A stretch of DNA of 64,000 nt from Liquidambar formosana (lineage: Eukaryota > Streptophyta > Magnoliopsida > Saxifragales > Altingiaceae), in the NCBI GenBank assembly GCA_039720395.1, contig CM077823.1, forward strand, positions 12,232,107-12,296,106, read 5' to 3'. Below, one piece after another: positions 57,781 through 64,000 of the stretch (within the stretch, counting starts at the first letter, position 1; each line of letters opens with the position of its first letter). A program made the position numbers and the translations under genes. The notes beneath the pieces were generated by a model, which saw only the letters and a program-made list of their open reading frames with translations, ran no database searches and was not told the origin of the DNA.

Positions 57781-58438
57781 GGAAAAGGAATTGTTCACAT
57801 ACACAGTAATTAGTTCCGAGTCTAAAGTGTGCAGGTGTGCCAAGGCTCAAAAGTCTAAGGATAATATGACCACGTGCATGATCCTTTAGCATCTCCATAG
57901 ATCCTGGGCCATTGAGTTAGAGACAATGGTCTCTAATGTTTAGTCAGTCACTAATTAAAATTAACAAAACTAAATATATCAAATGATTGACAAGAGACGC
58001 GGTTCCTCTCCCTTTCAATGATTTTTATGAGTAAAAATGGGAGTCTAAAGCTGCCCCTCTTTTTTAGGTTCTTTGCAAAGGGACACCTAAAAAAGACCAA
58101 AAAAACACAGCCCTATTTTTGTAGGGTTCATTTCTCACTAAGTCAGCGGTGATGTTTCTCATGAATGACTCACAACTTGGTCAATGATCTTGGCTAGGAG
58201 AGTCTACAAACTCTTGCATTGTCACATTTATTTATTTATTGATTAAGAACGGACAAGTCCTAAGAGTACTAGGACTCTTGGATGTCTCAGACAAAAAGGA
58301 TTAAGTTTCCCCCGAATTAAAGTCTACTGAGGAAAAATTTATGGGTGAAAATTATATTATAATATTTTTTTGGGTGGGGCTATTTCCACAACCATTTTCG
58401 CTATATCCACAACCATACTAAAAATTTTGTTTGGGAGG

Positions 58439-58590
58439 TCAAGTCCAAGCGACAAAGGGAACAGACTTGTTCACCCCAGCCTTGGCGAAACCATCGGCTA
58501 AGCCATTAACTTCTCTGGGAGCATGGCGAACAGAAACTAAACCAATATCGTCAATAAGATTGAGAATTTCATTGATGACCGAGTTATATT
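58439..58590 (-). pseudogene. LINE RNase H C-terminal fragment
   Basis: The minus strand reads YNSVINEILNLIDDIGLVSV, RHAPREVNGLADGFAKAGV and ends FVAWT then stop. This is the end of the RNase H-like domain attached to many plant LINEs (consensus H.PRE.N..AD.LAK.G). Only about 50 residues remain. Its orientation is opposite to the LINE fragment at 57,560. Confidence 0.75.
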
Positions 58591-59018
58591 GTTAATGATG
58601 TTGACCCCCAATAAGGCAATATTTACAATATTGAAGCAAATTTCTTTGATACCATACCGAAAAAGAACATGAACCAACAAATTAAGACTATGTAATAACC
58701 TCTTAAGAAGTTCTTTGGGTTTTATTCTTTTTTTGCTACTTTGAAGTCAGTATATTGTGCCAATCTAGATAAAGTGGCAATAGTTTATACCCTACTCTTA
58801 AAACCTTTCAACGCAAGTCTAAACTCATAAAGATTGGCATTATTATACGACTATTATTCTTGCTCTTGCAGCAAAATAAAGATAGGAACACTAGTAAACA
58901 CTAGAATCAAGAAAAAATAAGGACGCACTATACATTAAGGATTATACAGTTTGCATTGGTAGATTATGGGGTCCATTGGCCATTGCAAGGCGGACAACCC
59001 CATATACATGTTGATATA

Positions 59019-59284
59019 CTTCTTCCGTCCCACAAAGATAGGCCATATTTGGTACTCTTTTTTTTTTGTCTCAAAATGTATGTCCATTTTTAAAAGTCAA
59101 ATCACAATTTTTTTGAATTTCCTATTCTACCCTTTGTTATTTCAATAATTACTTTCAACATAAAACCTAATAAAAAGTAAGAGACGGTAATTTTGGAAAA
59201 ATACAGTTTAATAAAGGGCAAGTCAATAAAATGATGTTTTTTCATGAACTGCATGTTTTGTCAAACATGGTCTATCTTTGTGAG
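59019..59284. mobile_element. Stowaway-like MITE
   Basis: Left end CTTCTTCCGTCCCACAAAGATA resembles the CTCCCTCCGTCCC terminus of Tc1/mariner Stowaway elements. The right end, reversed, is CTCACAAAGATAGACCATG. TA lies on each side (59,017-59,018 and 59,285-59,286). The right terminus has lost part of the motif. Confidence 0.7.
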
Positions 59285-59403
59285 TAATTTATATCAACAC
59301 ATTTTCATAGGATCGGGTCTGTATTTATATATATCCAATAAGTCTATATAATACATCAAAGCCAAATTGCATTGAGAACTTGCTTCACTAATAGGTGCAC
59401 TTA

Positions 59404-59796
59404 GAGCGTCTCCAATGGGGCTAGCTATCTAACTTTTTTGGCTATTTTAGCTAGCCAAATCACTTTTTTCCTTTTCCAAGGGGCTAGTTTTTTAAGTATC
59501 GTCATTTTGCATGGCTAGCTACATTTAGCTAGCAAATATTCTCTAACTGAATTATTTTTAGTTAAAAAAAGTGTCACTTATCCTCTCTCTCGATGCATCA
59601 TTATTCTATCTTTATCTCTCCACCAAATGATTAAAAAAAAATATTATTAATATATATGTATATATTTTTTTAAATAGCTCAAAAATAACTAGTATCCTTA
59701 AAGTACTCACTTGGATAACTAGTTAGCTATTTTAAAAAAATGTCATTTTGCTAGCTAAAGTAGCAAAAAAATTAGCAAGTCCCCTTGGAGATGCTC
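59404..59796. mobile_element. Tourist-like MITE (393 bp)
   Basis: Ends GAGCGTCTCCAATGGGGCTAG and, reversed, GAGCATCTCCAAGGGGACTTG. Flanked by TTA at 59,401-59,403 and 59,797-59,799. Confidence 0.88.
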
Positions 59797-60289
59797 TTAG
59801 GAGTTTATTTTGGAACCTTCACAACATCCTGTTTGAAAGGATCATAATTATTAGTTCAAAAAAAATTATTTTTCTAAGCTAGGAACTTGTAAATCATCTC
59901 TCCCCCTCACTCCTAGGCATTATGCCTCAATATAAAACACTACCGTTAAGTGGAAACAGAGGACATTGAAAATAGATACTCATAAGAGTATTTCAAGTTC
60001 TTATAAATTAAAGCTCTGACCATGTATATTTATTTGCAATTAATTTAGGCTATACAACAGAATTGATCAGTACAAAGCATAAGAACTTGGATTTCCATTC
60101 TCAATACAACCCAGAGCATACATTTCTTTGTTGATATGACAATTAAATATTTATTGCAGCCAAAAAATTCTAGTAAATCACTAATCCAACAATATCAACT
60201 GCATTAGGTCATGCATTTGCCACACCCTGTCACATTCTTCTGAGTAATTAACAACACTCGCAAAATATTTTCCCATTTGTGTGTCTAAC

Positions 60290-60757
60290 AACTCCTCGAG
60301 ACATAACTTGGAAATGATATAGATGGTGGGATCAACAAAACATGATGACTTAGACTACCACACAACAATTATCATCATCAACAGCCACAACCAAACATGC
60401 ATTCCTAATAGCTCCATCATGCAACAAAACTTGTCCAACATGAACTTTTATCATACAAACACTCTTTCCGTCTACAAGATTATTTCTAGAATGCTTTCAT
60501 ATCAACTTGTACCTGCGTTATCTAGGATATCCACTAACCAAATTAGGATATAAAAACATTCTAGAAAATAATCTTGTAGAGAGAGAGAAATACCGAATTA
60601 GGATAACATCCATAAACGTTTATGTTGGACAAGTTTTGTTTCATGATGGTGCTATCAAGAACGTTTGGTTCTAACTGTTGTTGATGATCATCATTGTGTA
60701 TAATCCAAGTCGTAATGTTGTGTCGATCCCACCATCTATATCACCTCGAGGTAATTG
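60290..60757. repeat. Fold-back element beside the unit E Dicer fragment
   Basis: Facing arms centred near 60,525: left ATGATATAGATGGTGGGATC, right its complement in gatcccaccatctatatcac. It is homologous to 26,170-26,625, with the internal palindrome tctagaatgct/acattctaga at the centre. Confidence 0.75.
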
Positions 60758-60764
60758 CCCATCA

Positions 60765-60985
60765 ATTTACATCAATACAACTGCGAACATGTAAATACTA
60801 TATGTAATATAGTATACTTTATTTTACATTTTATTTTCCTTTTTCTGGCAAGTCAAGATGAGACTTAACCAAAAGTTGCTTCCTGGTGCTCATGTCCTAG
60901 AAATGCTCCTTCTTTAAGGACTTCAGAACTTCGCTGAAAGTTGTTTTATGTCGTATTCTTTTTAGCTTCTCTGAAAGGATTAAAA
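60765..60985 (-). pseudogene. Dicer-like dsRBD fragment (DCL2-like), unit E
   Basis: The minus strand reads TTFSEVLKSLKKEHF, stop, DMSTRKQLLVKSHLDLPEK. It matches the end of the dsRBD exon in unit D (REVLKSLKEAYFQDMSTRKQ). The RNase IIIb part is missing, so this copy is the shortest. Confidence 0.75.
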
Positions 60986-61547
60986 AACACAGAGTTAATG
61001 GATATTTGACAAATAAGAAACCAATACTGATACAAGGAAAAGAATAAAAAAGTAGCCTAAAGAATTTATGAAATAAGATTATGAATCGGTTGAAAAAAGA
61101 TATGAATCATCAACTGCCTATGCTTTATCTAAAAAAAGATTCAGCTACTTATGAAGAGCAAAATTTGGGGGAAACATATAGATCAAAAAACAAGTAAGAA
61201 TTTAAGAGAAAATAGAAGTAAGATCGATGATTTTAAGATGAAACTATTATAGGTATTAGTTTTGTAGAACTAAAGAGCCATTATCAGAAGCAAGATAGTA
61301 AATTTTTTATTGACATAACATTCCTAGATAAAACAGGAGCATTTTGAAATGTTTCAAGAAATGCAGGAAAAAGACAAAAAAAAATTTGGAAACATATGAA
61401 AGCACTTGGAAAGTGTAAACATGAACAAAACGTATTTATATGTTAAGAATATTAAACTATCACTTAAAGATGTTTGAGGCCTATACACCCATCCTAATAG
61501 ACAAAGACTTCAAAACGTTTTCAATTAAAATACTGTCTTGATACTAA

Positions 61548-62394
61548 GGCCCTGTTTGGGAAAACTATAGCTTTTGCTTTTAGGCAAAAGCAGATGTTAC
61601 GAGTAGCAGAAAAGAATAAGTCGCTGTTTGAAAACTGTTTTCAAAAGTGCTATTAGAATTGGAAGTGATTTTTTTGTCTGTTTGAAAAAAACATTTGCTG
61701 AAGTTGTTATAACCTTGAATTGACTAAACTGCCCTTTATAATAAATGTGTTTTTTTTCCTTTTTTGTTGCTCTATTTGGTATTAGTAGTGCTTTTTAAAA
61801 AAAAAAAATATTAACGATTGGGGTTATCCTAAGTCATACTCTTATCGAAGTTTAAGCTCAGACAATTCTCCTAACAACTTAGGTGAGATGTGTCATACCC
61901 ACACAAACAATAATAGCTACAAGGTGTCAAAACGATAACATCTAGGAAAAAATTATTACAAATCCAAATTCTATATATAGAATCAATTCTTGAAAAAAAA
62001 AATTTGAAGTTTAAATTAGGATCCTACGGGTTTGGAGTTGGTTAAGGTACCAACACATTGATGGTGGTAGGAGAGAGCAGCACAGCTGCAAGAGAGGAGA
62101 GGCCTTGGGTCTAAGGTGGAGCTATTATCGTTTTGTTAAAGGACATGGGTGGAAAAAATTATTTCCATACTCAAGCATTAAGAGTAGTTTTGGAAATATG
62201 AAAAATTACTAAAATCCTATGCAAAAGTTGAAGCATAGATTTTGATTAGAAGCTGGGGGCAGTTTGCTTCAAATAAAATCACTTTTTGAATGTAGAATTG
62301 ATTATGATTTTATTAAACTGCCAAACAGGACCAAAAGTGATTTTAGTCTTCAAAAGTGATTTTGGACTATCTAAAAGCTTAGCCAAATGGGGCC
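61548..62394. mobile_element. Tourist-like MITE (847 bp) with empty site in unit D
   Basis: Ends GGCCCTGTTTGGGAAAACTA and, reversed, GGCCCCATTTGGCTAAGCTT. Flanked by TAA at 61,545-61,547 and 62,395-62,397. Unit D at about 47,903-47,915 reads acactaacttattg with a single TAA and no insertion. A long size for a MITE and an internal unrelated patch at 61,800-62,160 suggest a second insertion within it. Confidence 0.9.
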
Positions 62395-62397
62395 TAA

Positions 62398-64000
62398 CTT
62401 ATTGGTACATGCATGTTGCAAGTATTTGATCCTACTAATTATACAAATTAGTTGTTTAGTAAACACATATTAGTTATAGAAATTGAGACGCACAATTTTA
62501 GAGTTAGAAGTTAATATTACTTCCAAGTTTTGTCTCTTCTGTCCTTACTCTTTACTAGGTAGTCCAACATAATAATTTGGGCTCCACTTAGTAATAAAAT
62601 TTAGTGACCTAAGAGGCAAAACATGTGACAAGGGTACAACATGACACCGACACAACAAATCTTAAAAAAGGTAGTGATATGACACGATGGGGATATAAAA
62701 ATAAATAAATGTGTATTTATAATTTATATACATATGTAGTTGATAGTTCCAATATACATATCAAAAAAGAATTAAAATATAATTACATAAACATAGAAGA
62801 CATTTGTAACTTCATAAGTCATAACGAGTTATAAGTTATAGTAGTGGCATTTAACTTCAAGCATCGTTCTATTTTCCACACAAGTAAAAAAAAAAAAAAG
62901 AAAGAAAAAAGAAGAGGTCATCATCAATTGTCTAAACAAAAATGTTTAGCTGCACTCATCAAACGTTGGATTGGTATCATTTTTATATAAATTGGGTCCA
63001 TGTAGATAGACAAAAAACCGACACAAATATGAAATCAGGGAAAAAATATGAGAATCATACTCAGTTTGGCTGTTAAACAAATGAGAACTTCACTGAAATT
63101 GCATAAATGAATACAAAAGACATAATTCAAGTTTAAACCATGGCCCATCAGAATCAATGTTGCAAGATCATTGTTGCAAAAAGGGAAGCAAATTTTCTTC
63201 ATTGTTATTAAGTTGGACACAAGGAGGAAAGAAATCAAAGAACTCGAAACATTTCTCTTTTCGTCAGGAAGATATGATTGCATTTCAAAATTAAAATGAA
63301 GTTAGGAATTGAAACCTTAAAAAAGCAAGAAAAAATTCTGAGAACAATTAAATAAACAGAAGAAACATTTGTTTTATTTAAACACCTGTGATAATACTAA
63401 TAAATGCACATGTATACGATCAGATTTTATTTAACAGACTAATCGCAACTCCAGTGTGCTTACAATTTAAAAGTAAACTCAATTTACCAACTTGCAATAA
63501 AATATTTCCTACCAGCTACAAGTCAAAACATATTGGAGCAAGAGACCCAAGGCATGAAACAAAATCATAATCTTATCCACATGAAACTTAATCCATGAAC
63601 AAGGAACAACTTCGAGATCAAGTTAAAGGAACAACTTCCAACATATCTACGAAAGCTTTAAAACATGATATTGTATTAAAGAACTCTGGCCTGCCCAAGG
63701 CACAAAGTCTCATAAATAGAATGTCAAAAGATTCAACTTACCATTCAATCAGATTTTCAAAATAAGCACCACTATCATTAAATAAGGTTGTAACTCCAAG
63801 CTACAACTACAAATATGATATAAACAATCCTTTACTTCCTCTTGGGACATAATAATCTTCAAATACCCAAAGAGAAATTGTAGACATCTAAGATATTCCT
63901 TGCCCAAACAACTATAATTAAATTTCTAACCAAAATTTGAGATTAGTCCTTCCCATTCTCAGATCCTCAAAACATCTCAAAGCTTAAGAATATTTGCAAA
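62398..64000. other. Decayed unit E sequence without coding content
   Basis: Only alignment to other units can be seen. No intact exon-like block or gene is visible; the GAKHFWQ block is reduced to aatgtttagctgcactcatc at 62,941. Confidence 0.55.

Larger units (their letters stand above)
46310..57930 (-). repeat. Array unit D
   Basis: The longest unit, enlarged by Helitrons 2, 3 and 4. Minus-strand order: LINE fragment, TATA at 55,875, ATG at 55,729, WEHAI block at 55,081, MPL..DK exon at 52,631-52,906, block at 48,630, GAKHFWQ exon at 48,121-48,365, Dicer-like exon at 46,521-47,056, and 3' block at 46,330-46,450. A segment near the WEHAI block appears twice (54,340-54,520 and 54,950-55,045). 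Confidence 0.75.
59960..64000 (-). repeat. Array unit E (cut by window edge)
   Basis: It shows the 3' block at 60,000-60,130, fold-back element, Dicer-like dsRBD fragment, the 61,440-62,580 part matching unit D 47,750-48,110, the block at 63,130-63,250, and the 63,490-63,980 part matching D 51,400-51,900. The promoter end would lie outside. Confidence 0.75.

Noticed and set aside
58966..59148. 60-residue frame starting MGSIGHCKADN
   Set aside because: It overlaps the end of the Stowaway-like MITE and shows no family resemblance.
1..64000. CRISPR arrays, rRNA genes, bacterial operons or an organelle insertion
   Set aside because: No regularly spaced short repeats, no rRNA cores and no organelle gene text were seen; the content is plant nuclear throughout.

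Overview
The window is nuclear DNA of a flowering plant, most likely a eudicot. It is AT-rich and packed with non-autonomous plant transposons. It carries fragments of plant-specific gene families: a Dicer-like last exon, an XS-domain FDM/IDN2-like gene and a receptor-like kinase. I see no gene that looks intact along its length, and no rRNA, tRNA or CRISPR. The species cannot be named from this sequence.

Left part (1 to about 13,030). A degraded minus-strand LINE (ORF1, then endonuclease/reverse-transcriptase ORF2) runs from about 10,850 off the left edge. A 6.4 kb Copia-type LTR retrotransposon (1586-8004, minus strand) split its ORF2. That element has TG..CA LTRs of about 1.1 kb, an initiator-Met primer site, a polypurine tract, a 5-bp target duplication and a SIRE-like gag, but no visible protease, integrase or reverse transcriptase. 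A solo-LTR-like block and a LINE 3' tail follow.

Right part (about 13,090 to 64,000). This is a tandem array of at least six related, decayed segments (unit 0 13,090-15,335; A 17,460-21,000; B 25,190-33,070; C 35,310-43,720; D 46,310-57,930; E from 59,960 past the edge), all read on the minus strand. Four units keep the same 5' end: a TATA box and an ATG starting a roughly 20-residue conserved peptide (MEQI..VKFFNKKKRIKT). Further exon-like blocks recur in the same order. I do not recognise the family, and reading frames break in every unit.

Other gene pieces lie inside the array. A Dicer-like (DCL2-like) RNase IIIb/dsRBD last exon occurs three times (B, D, E). An FDM/IDN2-type zf-XS/XS pseudogene with a probable 5'-UTR intron lies in C. 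Between units 0 and A two receptor-like-kinase fragments face each other as a 2 kb palindrome. Shorter fold-back elements sit beside two of the Dicer fragments. The chance grouping of silencing-gene pieces with long inverted repeats makes the array a candidate small-RNA source. That is inference, not something the sequence proves.

Younger insertions decorate the units: one TRIM, four Helitrons with hairpin-CTAG ends, Mutator-like, Tourist-like, Stowaway-like and hAT-like MITEs, and a hairpin family. Because the units are paralogous, several insertions can be checked against an empty site elsewhere in the same window.
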